NCBI RefSeq assembly: GCF_003086695.1
Contig: NZ_CP025999.1
Coordinates: forward strand, 2,707,680 to 2,771,679
Length of the DNA: 64,000 bases
DNA from: Stenotrophomonas sp. SAU14A_NAIMI4_8
Lineage (GTDB): Bacteria; Pseudomonadota; Gammaproteobacteria; Xanthomonadales; Xanthomonadaceae
Direction of reading: 5' to 3'
Shown here: positions 56,010 to 63,550 of the stretch, one piece after another
Layout: each line of letters starts with the position of its first letter
How positions within the stretch are numbered: position 1 is the stretch's first letter
Notes under the pieces: generated by a model
What the model saw: only the letters and a program-made list of their open reading frames with translations
What the model was told of the DNA's origin: nothing
The model's database searches: none
Position numbers and translations under genes: made by a program

Positions 56010-56825
56010 CTACGCGGCGTCCGCTTCGGCTTTCACCTTCTTCGGCTCCAGCAGCATCTCCAGCGCCTTGCCCACTGCTGCGAAGGCGAAGGCTCCGGTG
56101 ATGTGCGTGGCCGCACCCAGGCCGGCACCGCAATCCAGCTTCAGCGCCGCATCGGCACCCAGGTTCGGGCGCAGGCCACAGACGCTGCCATCGGCCTGCG
56201 GGTACTTCACGTTTTCCAGCGAATACACCGCCGGCACACCGAAGTAGCGCTTGGCGTTCTTGGGGAAGTTGAACTCGCTGCGCAGCTTCTTGCGGATCAG
56301 CGCCAGCATGGCGTCATGTTCGGTGCGCGAGACATCGCGGATGCGCACCAGGGTGGGATCGGTGCGGCCACCGGCTGCGCCCACGGTCAACAGCGGCAGC
56401 TTGCGGCGGCGGCACCAGGCAATGGTTTCCACCTTCACCCGGAAGCTGTCGCAGGCGTCGATGACCAGATCGAAGCTGCGGTCCAGCAGTTCGGCCATGT
56501 TGCCGGTGGTCAGGAACGCCTCCACCGCATCCACCTGGATCTGCGGATTGATGGCACGGCAGCGCTCGGCCATCGCCACCGACTTGTTGCGCCCGTAGTT
56601 GCCTTCCATGGCGGGCAACTGGCGGTTGGTGTTGGACACGCAGATATCGTCGGCATCGATCAGGGTCAGGTGCCCCACCGCCGAACGCGCCAGCGCTTCG
56701 ACCACCCACGAGCCGACGCCGCCCATGCCCACCACCGCCACGCGGCTGCCCTGCAGGCGCTCGAGCGCACCCACGCCATACAGCCGTTCAATGCCGGCGA
56801 AGCGTTCTTTGACCTGTTCGTTCAT
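56010..56825 (-). CDS. tcdA: tRNA threonylcarbamoyladenosine dehydratase
   Basis: A 271-residue E1-like (ThiF/MoeB fold) ATP-dependent enzyme that cyclises t6A to ct6A at tRNA position 37. Motifs are the ATP-loop VAVVGMGGVGSWVVEALARS, the Asp of LTLIDADDICVSNTNRQLPA, and the Cys-bearing IDACDSFRVKVETIAWC and VGAAGGRTDPTLVRIRDVSRTEHD. It lacks a ubiquitin-like partner, as usual for TcdA. The 270-residue length matches E. coli. Convergent with tatD. Confidence 0.93.
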   Translation of the reverse strand: MNEQVKERFAGIERLYGVGALERLQGSRVAVVGMGGVGSWVVEALARSAVGHLTLIDADDICVSNTNRQLPAMEGNYGRNKSVAMAERCRAINPQIQVDAVEAFLTTGNMAELLDRSFDLVIDACDSFRVKVETIAWCRRRKLPLLTVGAAGGRTDPTLVRIRDVSRTEHDAMLALIRKKLRSEFNFPKNAKRYFGVPAVYSLENVKYPQADGSVCGLRPNLGADAALKLDCGAGLGAATHITGAFAFAAVGKALEMLLEPKKVKAEADAA

Positions 56826-56904
56826 GCGGCTATTTTAACGTGCAGGCGGCGGTCGCCACAGCGCGCCGCAACCGAACCCACCGTTGCATGCCCGGAGTGC
56901 CCGC

Positions 56905-57339
56905 ATGACTGCCAGCCCCTCCCCCGGCCATACCACGGCCTACCGCTATCTGTTCGTGCTGGCCCTTGGCCTGCTGATCGGTCTGGTGGCCACGGTGATG
57001 GTAGGCCGTGCCCTGCAGGCCCGTCGCGATCCGTTTCCCGACAGCCTGATGCAGGTGATGCAGCGGCAGTCGCAACTGCTGCAGCAGGCCCAGCAGCAGA
57101 ACCGCTGCAGCCTGGCCGACAGCGTGCCGCGCCTGCAGGCGTTGCGCCTGCTGTCCAACGACCTGGACCTGGCCTTCCCGCAACTGCAGCACGACCGCCG
57201 CTTCCAGGCCCATGCCAGTGCCTACCGGGGCAGGCTCAACGACGCGCTGGCCGCGCCGCCCGCCGACTGCACAGCACTGGCAACACTGGTGCAGGCCGTG
57301 CAGGACGATTGCCGCGCCTGCCACCAGGATTTCCGCTGA
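56905..57339 (+). CDS. Membrane-anchored protein with a single heme c motif
   Basis: A 144-residue protein from the ATG at 56905 (better placed after GGAG than the earlier ATG). One span, YRYLFVLALGLLIGLVATVMVG, leaves a periplasmic domain. This has a helix bundle (QVMQRQSQLLQQAQQQNRCSLADSVPRL) and ends with DDCRACHQDFR, an exact CXXCH heme-binding motif five residues before the carboxy end. That layout (four helices, heme motif at the end) is the cytochrome c' or c556 plan. Function unknown; a small respiratory or NO-binding protein is possible. Confidence 0.75.
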   Translation: MTASPSPGHTTAYRYLFVLALGLLIGLVATVMVGRALQARRDPFPDSLMQVMQRQSQLLQQAQQQNRCSLADSVPRLQALRLLSNDLDLAFPQLQHDRRFQAHASAYRGRLNDALAAPPADCTALATLVQAVQDDCRACHQDFR

Positions 57340-57467
57340 TTCATCTTCCAGCCGGAATGCGCTGTCGCGGTTGGCACCTTGTTCACGTGTGAAAGCGGAC
57401 GATTCCAGCCACCCCGCTGCATGACGCAGTACCACCCGCACCCGCTTTCACGGCCAGGAGACGCCCC

Positions 57468-57962
57468 ATGAAGATCCAGCTCATCGCTGCCGCCACCATC
57501 GCCACCCTCGCGCTGGCCGGCTGCGCCACCTCGCCCGGTTACGGCGGCGGTGGTTACAACAATGGCTACAACAACGGCGGCTACGGCAACAACTCCGGCT
57601 ACAACCAGGGCCGTTGCGCGGACTGCGGCATCGTCACCCGCATCAACACCGTGGCCTCGGGCCGCACCGCACCTGCCGCCACCGGCGCGATCCTGGGCGG
57701 CCTGGTCGGCGCCGTTGCCGGCCATGAGATTTCCGACCACACCGGCGGCAGCCGCGGCAACAAGAACATCGCCGCCGCCGCTGGCGCGGTGGGTGGCGCG
57801 CTGGCCGGCAACCAGATCCAGAAGAACGTGACCAGCGATACCTACGACATCACCGTGCGCATGGATGATGGCCGCACCGTGGTGGTGAACCAGCGCGACC
57901 TGGCCGGCATCCGCGAAAACACCTACGTGCGCGTGGTCAACGGCCGGGTGATCCTGCGCTGA
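57468..57962 (+). CDS. Outer-membrane lipoprotein with glycine zipper
   Basis: A 164-residue lipoprotein (lipobox LALAGC). The mature start is Gly/Asn/Tyr-rich repeats (GYGGGGYNNGYNNGGYGNNSGYNQG), followed by RCADCGIVTRINTV. A glycine-zipper module (TGAILGGLVGAVAGHEISDHTGG ... NIAAAAGAVGGALAGNQIQK) and a beta end (YDITVRMDDGRTVVVNQRDLAGIRENTYVRVVNGRVILR) complete it. This is the SlyB / Rickettsia 17-kDa antigen type. A strong terminator follows at 57983. Confidence 0.87.
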   Translation: MKIQLIAAATIATLALAGCATSPGYGGGGYNNGYNNGGYGNNSGYNQGRCADCGIVTRINTVASGRTAPAATGAILGGLVGAVAGHEISDHTGGSRGNKNIAAAAGAVGGALAGNQIQKNVTSDTYDITVRMDDGRTVVVNQRDLAGIRENTYVRVVNGRVILR

Positions 57963-57982
57963 CCTCCCCGGGCCACTGGCAA

Positions 57983-58014
57983 AGAAAAAGGCCCGCTTGC
58001 GCGGGCCTTTTTCG
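57983..58014. terminator. Bidirectional terminator between the lipoprotein gene and csp
   Basis: AAAAAGGCCCGC, TTGC, GCGGGCCTTTTT. It serves the lipoprotein gene (plus) and csp (minus, stop at 58035). Confidence 0.9.
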
Positions 58015-58034
58015 TTCAACGCGATGCGTTCCGG

Positions 58035-58244
58035 TCAGACCGGCTGCACGGCATCGGCCTGCAGGCCCTTCTGGCCCTGCACAACGGTGAAGGTGACCTT
58101 CTGGCCTTCCTTCAGGCTCTTGAAGCCCTGGGTCTGGATGGCACGGAAGTGCACGAACACATCTTCGCCGTTTTCACGGCTGATGAAGCCGAAGCCCTTC
58201 GCATCGTTGAACCACTTGACGGTACCGCTCTCGCGATCAGACAT
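58035..58244 (-). CDS. Cold-shock domain protein (CspA family)
   Basis: A 69-residue RNA/single-stranded-DNA-binding OB-fold protein. It carries both RNP motifs: [10 protein letters not shown] (RNP1) and DVFVHFRAI (RNP2), after GTVKWFNDA. The usual length for the family is 66-70. It acts as an RNA chaperone and transcription antiterminator. Its ribosome site is AGGGAG. A roughly 150-base untranslated leader is likely (see the promoter entry), as in temperature-regulated csp genes. Confidence 0.96.
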   Translation of the reverse strand: MSDRESGTVKWFNDAKGFGFISRENGEDVFVHFRAIQTQGFKSLKEGQKVTFTVVQGQKGLQADAVQPV

Positions 58245-58430
58245 CTCACTAACTCCCTGGTGACTCTCTCTTGTTGTTGGATACGCCTGGTTGGGCGGCT
58301 GACAAGCAAGGGGGAAGCGAGGTGCAACGATGCAGCGGATCGGTGAGATCTTGCTTCATCAGGCCACGATCCACGGTGACCTTGCCAAGCTCAGCGACTG
58401 CAACTTAACCCGACCAAAACGAAAAAGCAA
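58245..58430 (-). promoter_or_regulatory. Long 5' leader and promoter of csp
   Basis: On the minus strand, TTGCTT (58430-58425), 16 bases, TTAAGT (58408-58403) gives a start near 58396, so about 150 bases of leader before the ATG. Such leaders fold differently with temperature in cspA. The stretch is less GC-rich than its surroundings. Confidence 0.45.
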
Positions 58431-58481
58431 CTGGCAAAATCTTTCACTGTCAACCCCAAAAAGCCAACCATACGGAACAGC

Positions 58482-58967
58482 ATGGACCTCTCATTCATCT
58501 TGTATCTGCTAGCGGTCATTTCTGTCCTGGTCGGCCTGGCCGGCATCGTGCTGCCGGCCCTTCCGGGGGTGCCGCTGGTGTTCCTGGGCCTGCTGCTGGC
58601 TGCCTGGGCTGACGGTTTCGCGCATGTGGGCTGGCCCACCCTGGTGATCCTGGCCGTGTTGACCGTGCTGTCGCTGCTGGTCGACGTGTTGGCCACGGTG
58701 GTGGGTGCGCAACGGGTCGGCGCCAGCCGCAAGGCGCTGTGGGGCACCTTCGTGGGCAGCATCGTGGGCCTGTTCTTCATGCCCATCGGCCTGTTCGCCG
58801 GGCCGCTGGTGGGCGCCCTGCTGGGCGAGTACTGGCACAGCCGCGAGCTGGGCCGCTCCACCAAGGTGGGCCTGGCCACCTGGCTGGGCATCCTGCTGGG
58901 GCTGGCACTGAAGCTGGCGCTGGTCATCGCCATGCTGGGGCTGTTCGCCTTTGCGTGGTTCTTCTGA
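58482..58967 (+). CDS. DUF456 membrane protein
   Basis: A 161-residue membrane protein. Four hydrophobic segments include FILYLLAVISVLVGLAGIVLPALPGVPLVFLGLLLAAWA (a double hairpin), LVILAVLTVLSLLVDVLATVVG, GTFVGSIVGLFFMPIGLFAGPLVGALLGEY, and LATWLGILLGLALKLALVIAMLGLFAFAWFF. The Gly-rich PALPG and GPxxG turns are the DUF456 hallmark. Role unknown; it is often a single gene. It starts about 237 bases from csp, divergently. Confidence 0.87.
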   Translation: MDLSFILYLLAVISVLVGLAGIVLPALPGVPLVFLGLLLAAWADGFAHVGWPTLVILAVLTVLSLLVDVLATVVGAQRVGASRKALWGTFVGSIVGLFFMPIGLFAGPLVGALLGEYWHSRELGRSTKVGLATWLGILLGLALKLALVIAMLGLFAFAWFF

Positions 58968-59087
58968 CGCCCCCGTCTTCACACCCCACGCACGCCGGTG
59001 CCGGGCATAAACCGAAGGGGCTGGCCGCAGGTGCGGGCAGCCGCCACACTGTGCATCCACCGTATTCATTTTGAAGGGCCTGCTGCA

Positions 59088-60242
59088 ATGACCCTCCCCG
59101 CTCTGCTCCCCCGCCTTGCTCCGCTGGCGCTGGCCCTGGCCGCCGCACCCGTGGCCGCGCAGGAGATCGTGCCGACCGCCACCACCACACCGGCCGGTTG
59201 CGCGGCCATCGACACCGACGCCGCCCGCCTGGCCTGCTACGACCGGCTGTTCGGCCGCAGTGCCGAGGCCACCGCCGCCGCCGATGCGGCCGCCCAGCAG
59301 GCCGCACAGACGCTGCGCGAACAACGCCGCGCCGCACGCCTGAGCCAGGGTGAAGAGAACCTGCGCGCCCGCGTGGGTGACATCTTCCGCCCTGCCCCGG
59401 ATGACAGCGCGCTGGCCAACGCCGGCCGTGGCTCGCTGCTGGACAGCCGCTGGGAACTGGCCGAAGACTCCAAGCTGGGCCCGTTCCAGCTGCGCGCCTA
59501 TAAGCCGGTGTACCTGCTGCCCGCGTTCTGGACCAGCGACAAGAACCAGATGCCGCAGTCGCCGAACCCGGCCAACAGCGTGACCACGCCGCAGGTGCTG
59601 GACAGCACCGAGCTGAAGTTCCAGATCAGCTTCAAGACCAAGATCGCCGAGAACCTGTTCGGCGACAACGGCGATATCTGGGCCGGCTACACCCAGAGCT
59701 CCCGCTGGCAGGCCTACAACGCCGAGAATTCCCGCCCCTTCCGCGAAACGAACTACGAGCCGGAAGTGATGATGGTGTTCCGCAACGGCTATTCGATTGG
59801 CGGCTGGCGCGGGCGCATGACCGGCATCAGCCTGAACCACCAGTCCAACGGCCGCGCCGACCCGCTGTCGCGCAGCTGGAACCGGGTGATGCTCAACATC
59901 GGCCTGGACCGCGAGAACTGGGCGCTGGTACTGCGGCCCTGGTACCGCATTCCGGAAACGCGCAGCGACGACAACAACCCGGACATCGAAGACTACATGG
60001 GCCGTGGCGATGCCACGCTGATCTGGAACCGCAACGGCCACGAGGTCTCGCTGATGGCACGCCATTCGCTGCGCACCGGCGACCGCTCGCACGGCGCGCT
60101 GCAGCTCGATTACGGCTTCCCGATCAGCAACCTGCTGCGCGGCCACGTGCAGATCTTCGACGGCTACGGCGAAAGCCTGATCGACTACAACCACAAGGCC
60201 ACCTACGTGGGCGTTGGCGTGTCGCTGCTGGAGTGGTTCTGA
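59088..60242 (+). CDS. pldA: Outer-membrane phospholipase A1
   Basis: A 384-residue outer-membrane beta-barrel lipase that degrades phospholipids in the outer leaflet. The ATG at 59088 precedes a signal peptide (MTLPALLPRLAPLALALAAAPVAA). Residues about 35-55 (AAIDTDAARLACYDRLFGRSAE) form an added segment seen in several xanthomonad envelope proteins. The catalytic His251 and Ser253 lie in SLNHQSNGRADPLSRSWNR. Barrel strands run to the terminal aromatic residue (LLEWF), the outer-membrane sorting signal. An ArsC-like gene overlaps its end (TGATG). Confidence 0.93.
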   Translation: MTLPALLPRLAPLALALAAAPVAAQEIVPTATTTPAGCAAIDTDAARLACYDRLFGRSAEATAAADAAAQQAAQTLREQRRAARLSQGEENLRARVGDIFRPAPDDSALANAGRGSLLDSRWELAEDSKLGPFQLRAYKPVYLLPAFWTSDKNQMPQSPNPANSVTTPQVLDSTELKFQISFKTKIAENLFGDNGDIWAGYTQSSRWQAYNAENSRPFRETNYEPEVMMVFRNGYSIGGWRGRMTGISLNHQSNGRADPLSRSWNRVMLNIGLDRENWALVLRPWYRIPETRSDDNNPDIEDYMGRGDATLIWNRNGHEVSLMARHSLRTGDRSHGALQLDYGFPISNLLRGHVQIFDGYGESLIDYNHKATYVGVGVSLLEWF

Positions 60243-60583
60243 TGACCGTGACGATCTGGCACAACCCGGCGTGCAGCAATTCGCGCGGGGCCCTGGCCTT
60301 GATCCGCGAGGCCGGCATCGAACCGGTGGTGGTCGATTACCTGGGCACCCCGCCTGACATCGCGACCCTGCGTGCGGTGCTGGCCGAATCCGGCCTGAGC
60401 GCCGCTGAGCTGGTGCGCAGCAAGGAGGCGCAGTTCGCCGAACTGGGCCTGGCCGATGCGGATGACGCCGCGCTGTTGGCCGCGATGGCCGAACACCCGC
60501 GCCTGATCAATCGACCGGTGGTGCGCACGCCCAAGGGCACGCGGCTGTGCCGACCGCCGGAAACCGTGCTGGAGCTGCTGTAA
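60242..60583 (+). CDS. ArsC-family thiol reductase (arsenate reductase-like)
   Basis: A 113-residue protein overlapping the end of pldA (ATG at 60242 in TGATG). It has the ArsC plan: catalytic Cys in IWHNPACSNSRGALALI, a middle LGTPPDIATLRAVLAESG, the first Arg region LVRSKEAQF, and late RLINRPVVRTPKGTRLCRPPETVLELL. The arginines equivalent to those that hold arsenate are present. Whether it reduces arsenate or acts as an Spx/YfgD-type thiol protein cannot be told; no other ars genes are near. Confidence 0.88.
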   Translation: MTVTIWHNPACSNSRGALALIREAGIEPVVVDYLGTPPDIATLRAVLAESGLSAAELVRSKEAQFAELGLADADDAALLAAMAEHPRLINRPVVRTPKGTRLCRPPETVLELL

Positions 60584-60596
60584 GCCACCCGCCTTG

Positions 60597-60861
60597 GTAG
60601 AGTCGACTGTCAGTCGACTGCTGTTCGCCCAGGCCACGAAAATCCCGCGCTACGCGCGGCCACCCGCCCCGGTAGAGCCGAGCCATGCTCGGCTGGCCCT
60701 GCGCTTGGCCCTGGGGTCAGAGCCCCTTCGGGGATCTGACCACGGGACCGCCACCGGTCGATCAAACCCGCTCGGTAGAGTCGACTGTCAGTCGACTGCC
60801 CTTCGCGCAGGCCACGAAAACCCCGCGCTGCGCGCGATAGTCGACTGACAGTCGACTCTAC
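60597..60861. repeat. SMAG cluster with AGTCGACTG arms and a duplicated 62-base unit
   Basis: Elements: plus 60597-60619, plus 60672-60694 (AGCCGAGC arms), plus 60775-60797 and minus 60839-60861. The 60597-60658 stretch recurs at 60775-60836 with five differences in 62 bases, including the flanking CAGGCCACGAAAA. Between the copies, 60713-60742 is a GGGGTCAGAGCC palindrome. Confidence 0.85.
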
Positions 60862-60897
60862 CCCGTCGTGTCGCGGGCGATCATGGCCCGCCAACGA

Positions 60898-60923
60898 AAA
60901 ACGGCGCCCTGCGGCGCCGTTTT
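60898..60923 (-). terminator. Intrinsic terminator of the class I fumarase gene
   Basis: AAAACGGCGCC, CTGC, GGCGCCGTTTT: an 11-bp stem ending in T- and A-runs, 19 bases past the fumarase stop on the minus strand. Confidence 0.85.
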
Positions 60924-60941
60924 CCGTAATCCCGTTGCGGA

Positions 60942-62459
60942 TTACTCCACCACCACCGGAATCTTGCCGATGCGGGCCTGCCATTCGCGCGGGCCGGTCT
61001 TGTGCACCGATTCGCCGGTGGAATCGACCGCCACGGTCACCGGCATGTCCTGCACGGTGAATTCGTAGATCGCTTCCATGCCCAGATCGGCGAAGCCGAC
61101 CACCTTGGCCGCCTTGATCGCCTTGGACACCAGGTAGGCCGAACCACCGACGGCCATCAGGTAGGCCGACTTGTGCTTCTTGATCGCCTCGATGGCGGCC
61201 GGGCCGCGCTCGGCCTTGCCGACCATGCCCAGCAGGCCGGTCTGGGCGAGCACCTGTTCGGTGAACTTGTCCATGCGGGTGGCGGTGGTCGGGCCGGCCG
61301 GGCCCACCACTTCATCGCGCACCGGATCGACCGGGCCCACGTAGTAGATGAAGCGACCCTTCAGGTCGACCGGCAGTTCCTCACCCTTGTTGAGCATGTC
61401 GACCATGCGCTTGTGCGCGGCGTCGCGGCCGGTCAGCAGCTTGCCGTTGAGCAGCAGGGTCTGGCCCGGCTTCCAGTTGGCCACGTCTTCGGGGGTGATC
61501 GTGTCCAGGTCCACGCGGGTGCCCTTGGACGCGTCGTAGGTCAGCTTCGGCCAGTCTTCCAGCGACGGCGGGTCCAGCATCACCGGGCCGCTGCCATCCA
61601 GGGTGAAGTGCGCATGGCGGGTGGCCGCGCAGTTCGGGATCATCGCCACCGGCAGGTTGGCCGCGTGGGTCGGGTAATCGTTGATCTTGATGTCCAGCAC
61701 GGTGGTCAGGCCGCCCAGGCCCTGCGCGCCGATGCCCAGCGCATTGACTTTTTCGTACAATTCCAGGCGCAGCTCTTCGATGCGGTTGGATGCACCACGG
61801 GCCTGCAGCTCGGTGATGTCGATCGGCTCCATCAGCGCTTCCTTGGCCAGCAGCATCGCCTTTTCGGCGGTGCCGCCAATGCCGATGCCGAGCATGCCCG
61901 GCGGGCACCAGCCAGCGCCCATGGTCGGCACGGTCTTCAGCACCCAGTCGACGATGGAGTCGGACGGGTTGAGCATGGCGAACTTGGTCTTGGCTTCCGA
62001 ACCACCGCCCTTGGCGGCCACGATCACATCGACCGTGTTGCCCGGCACCACCTTCACGTTCACCACGCCCGGGGTGTTGTCCTTGGTGTTGATGCGCTTG
62101 CCGGCCGGATCGGCCAGCACCGAGGCGCGCAGCTTGTTGTCCGGGTGCAGATAGGCGCGGCGCACGCCTTCATTGGCCATGTCTTCCACGCCCATGGTGG
62201 CGTCGTCCCAACGCACGTCCATGCCGATTTCCAGGAACACGGTGACGATGCCGGTGTCCTGGCAGATCGGACGGTGGCCTTCGGCGCACATCCGCGAATT
62301 GATCAGGATCTGGGCCATCGCTTCCTTCGCGGCCGGCGACTCTTCGCGCTCGTAGGCAGCGGCGAGGTTCTTGATGTAGTCGACCGGGTGGTAGTACGAG
62401 ATGTACTGCAGCGCGTCGGCGATGGACTGGATGAGGTCTTCCTGCTTGATCGATGTCAC
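60942..62459 (-). CDS. Class I (iron-sulfur) fumarate hydratase
   Basis: A 505-residue [4Fe-4S] fumarase, unrelated to the fumC product. The start is MTSIKQEDLIQSIADALQYISYYHPVDYIKNL. Cluster ligand candidates are the Cys of RPICQDTGIV, GAGWCPPGMLGIGIGG and MIPNCAATRHAHF. Substrate motifs are GGGSEAKTKFAMLNPSDS and, near the end, TEQVLAQTGLLGMVGKAERGPAAIEAI. It combines the alpha and beta domains in one chain (E. coli FumA 548 aa). Class I enzymes are fast but oxygen-labile, and class II cover for them. It diverges from the sigma-factor gene. Confidence 0.93.
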   Translation of the reverse strand: MTSIKQEDLIQSIADALQYISYYHPVDYIKNLAAAYEREESPAAKEAMAQILINSRMCAEGHRPICQDTGIVTVFLEIGMDVRWDDATMGVEDMANEGVRRAYLHPDNKLRASVLADPAGKRINTKDNTPGVVNVKVVPGNTVDVIVAAKGGGSEAKTKFAMLNPSDSIVDWVLKTVPTMGAGWCPPGMLGIGIGGTAEKAMLLAKEALMEPIDITELQARGASNRIEELRLELYEKVNALGIGAQGLGGLTTVLDIKINDYPTHAANLPVAMIPNCAATRHAHFTLDGSGPVMLDPPSLEDWPKLTYDASKGTRVDLDTITPEDVANWKPGQTLLLNGKLLTGRDAAHKRMVDMLNKGEELPVDLKGRFIYYVGPVDPVRDEVVGPAGPTTATRMDKFTEQVLAQTGLLGMVGKAERGPAAIEAIKKHKSAYLMAVGGSAYLVSKAIKAAKVVGFADLGMEAIYEFTVQDMPVTVAVDSTGESVHKTGPREWQARIGKIPVVVE

Positions 62460-62536
62460 GGCTTGCTCGCTTGCTCAAGGCTGGCGGGGGTAATCCGCCC
62501 ATTTTACCCCCTCCGCCGACTGCGCGTAGATTCGCA

Positions 62537-62574
62537 GGGGCAGATCCCTTTCCGCGGGAAAGGGCTCTGACCCC
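62537..62574. repeat. GGGGTCAGAGCC-type palindrome upstream of the sigma gene
   Basis: GGGGCAGATCCCTTTCC paired with GGGAAAGGGCTCTGACCCC, with a few mismatches. It lies between the class I fumarase start and the ECF promoter at 62582. Confidence 0.6.
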
Positions 62575-62581
62575 GCCCCCT

Positions 62582-62608
62582 TGTCACGCCCCCGTCCTCT
62601 CTGGCGTC
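62582..62608 (+). promoter_or_regulatory. ECF41-type promoter of the sigma gene
   Basis: TGTCACG (62582-62588), exactly 16 bases, CGTC (62605-62608). This matches the known ECF41 consensus TGTCACA-N16-CGTC with one mismatch. The expected start site is only a few bases before the ATG at 62618, so the message would be leaderless or nearly so. Confidence 0.85.
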
Positions 62609-62617
62609 CTTGCCAAC

Positions 62618-63514
62618 ATGAACGCTGAATCGACCTTCCAGACCCACCGCCCGCGCCTGATGGCGCTGGCCTACCGCCTGCTGGGCAGCCGCGCCGACGC
62701 CGAGGATGTCGTCCAGGACGCCTGGCTGCGCTGGTCCGGCGCCGACCCGGCCAGCGTGCGCGATGCCGAGGCGTGGCTGGTGACCGCCACCACGCGACTG
62801 GGCCTGGACCGCCTGCGCGCGGCCCGGCGCGAGCGCGCGCACTACGTGGGCCCGTGGCTGGCCGAACCGCTCGCGATCAGCCTCGAGCCCGACCCGGCCC
62901 CTGGCCCGGCGCAACGCCACGCGCTGGCCGACGATGTGTCGGTGGCCTTCCTGACCCTGCTGGAACAGTTGGGACCGGAAGAGCGCGCCGCGTTCCTGCT
63001 GAAGGAAGTGTTCGACCACGACTATGCCGAGATCGCCGAGCTGATCGGCCACAGCCAGGCCAACTGCCGCCAGCTGGTGCATCGGGCCCGGCAGCGTCTG
63101 CAGGCCGGGCGCCCGCGCTTCAACGCCGATGCCAGCCAGCACCGCAAACTGCTGGCGCGCTTCATGCACGCCACCCAGCAGGGCGACAGCCAGGCCGTGC
63201 AGGCCCTGCTGCATGCCAACGCGCGCCTGGTCTCCGATGGCGGCGGCGTGGTCACCGCCGCGATCCGGCCGCTGCTGGGCGCCGAGCGCATCGGCCGGCT
63301 GTTCTGGGCCATTGCCCAGCGCGGCCTGGGCCACACCGCGCAGCTGGGCTATGTAAACGGCGAACCGGCGATCCTGCGCTTCGATGGTCAACGCCTGCAT
63401 TCGGTCACCACGGTGCAGGTGGTGGACGGGCGCATCGCCGAGGTCTACAGCGTGCTGAACCCGGAAAAATTGTCGGCGGTTGTCACGGCGGCGGACGCGG
63501 CGGCGTCCTGGTAG
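62618..63514 (+). CDS. ECF41-group sigma factor with SnoaL-like extension
   Basis: A 298-residue ECF sigma factor. Region 2 is TFQTHRPRLMALAYRLLGSRADAEDVVQDAWLRW, and region 4 is LLEQLGPEERAAFLLKEVFDHDYAEIAELIGHSQANCRQLVHRARQRL. Residues about 180-298 form a SnoaL-like (NTF2-fold) domain that replaces an anti-sigma factor. The diagnostic ECF41 motifs are present in slightly varied form: W80-L-A-E-P, D207-G-G-G and N281-P-E-K-L. It is preceded by its own ECF41 promoter and followed by a COE-type gene with the same promoter, as in the group elsewhere. Confidence 0.94.
   Translation: MNAESTFQTHRPRLMALAYRLLGSRADAEDVVQDAWLRWSGADPASVRDAEAWLVTATTRLGLDRLRAARRERAHYVGPWLAEPLAISLEPDPAPGPAQRHALADDVSVAFLTLLEQLGPEERAAFLLKEVFDHDYAEIAELIGHSQANCRQLVHRARQRLQAGRPRFNADASQHRKLLARFMHATQQGDSQAVQALLHANARLVSDGGGVVTAAIRPLLGAERIGRLFWAIAQRGLGHTAQLGYVNGEPAILRFDGQRLHSVTTVQVVDGRIAEVYSVLNPEKLSAVVTAADAAASW
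63481..63507 (+). promoter_or_regulatory. Second ECF41-type promoter, upstream of the partner gene
   Basis: TGTCACG (63481-63487), 16 bases, CGTC (63504-63507): the same sequence and spacing as at 62582, but placed inside the last 34 bases of the sigma coding sequence. It should start transcription near the sigma stop and drive the decarboxylase-like gene. Confidence 0.85.
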
Positions 63515-63550
63515 TGAAAGGCGGCCATCGTGGCCGCCGTGGAGCCGAAC

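Larger units (their letters stand above)
60584..60941. other. 358-base gap filled by repeats
   Basis: No gene is supported. The left 280 bases are SMAG elements and a GGGGTCAGAGCC palindrome (60597-60861). The right end holds the fumarase terminator (60898-60923). Long open frames across it follow the palindromes on both strands and are rejected. Confidence 0.6.

Noticed and set aside
60242..60583. Arsenic-resistance island
   Set aside because: Only one ArsC-like gene is present, coupled to phospholipase A1, with no arsB, arsR or arsH near.
60594..60984. Small frames with VESTVSR repeats
   Set aside because: They are translations of AGTCGACTG SMAG elements.
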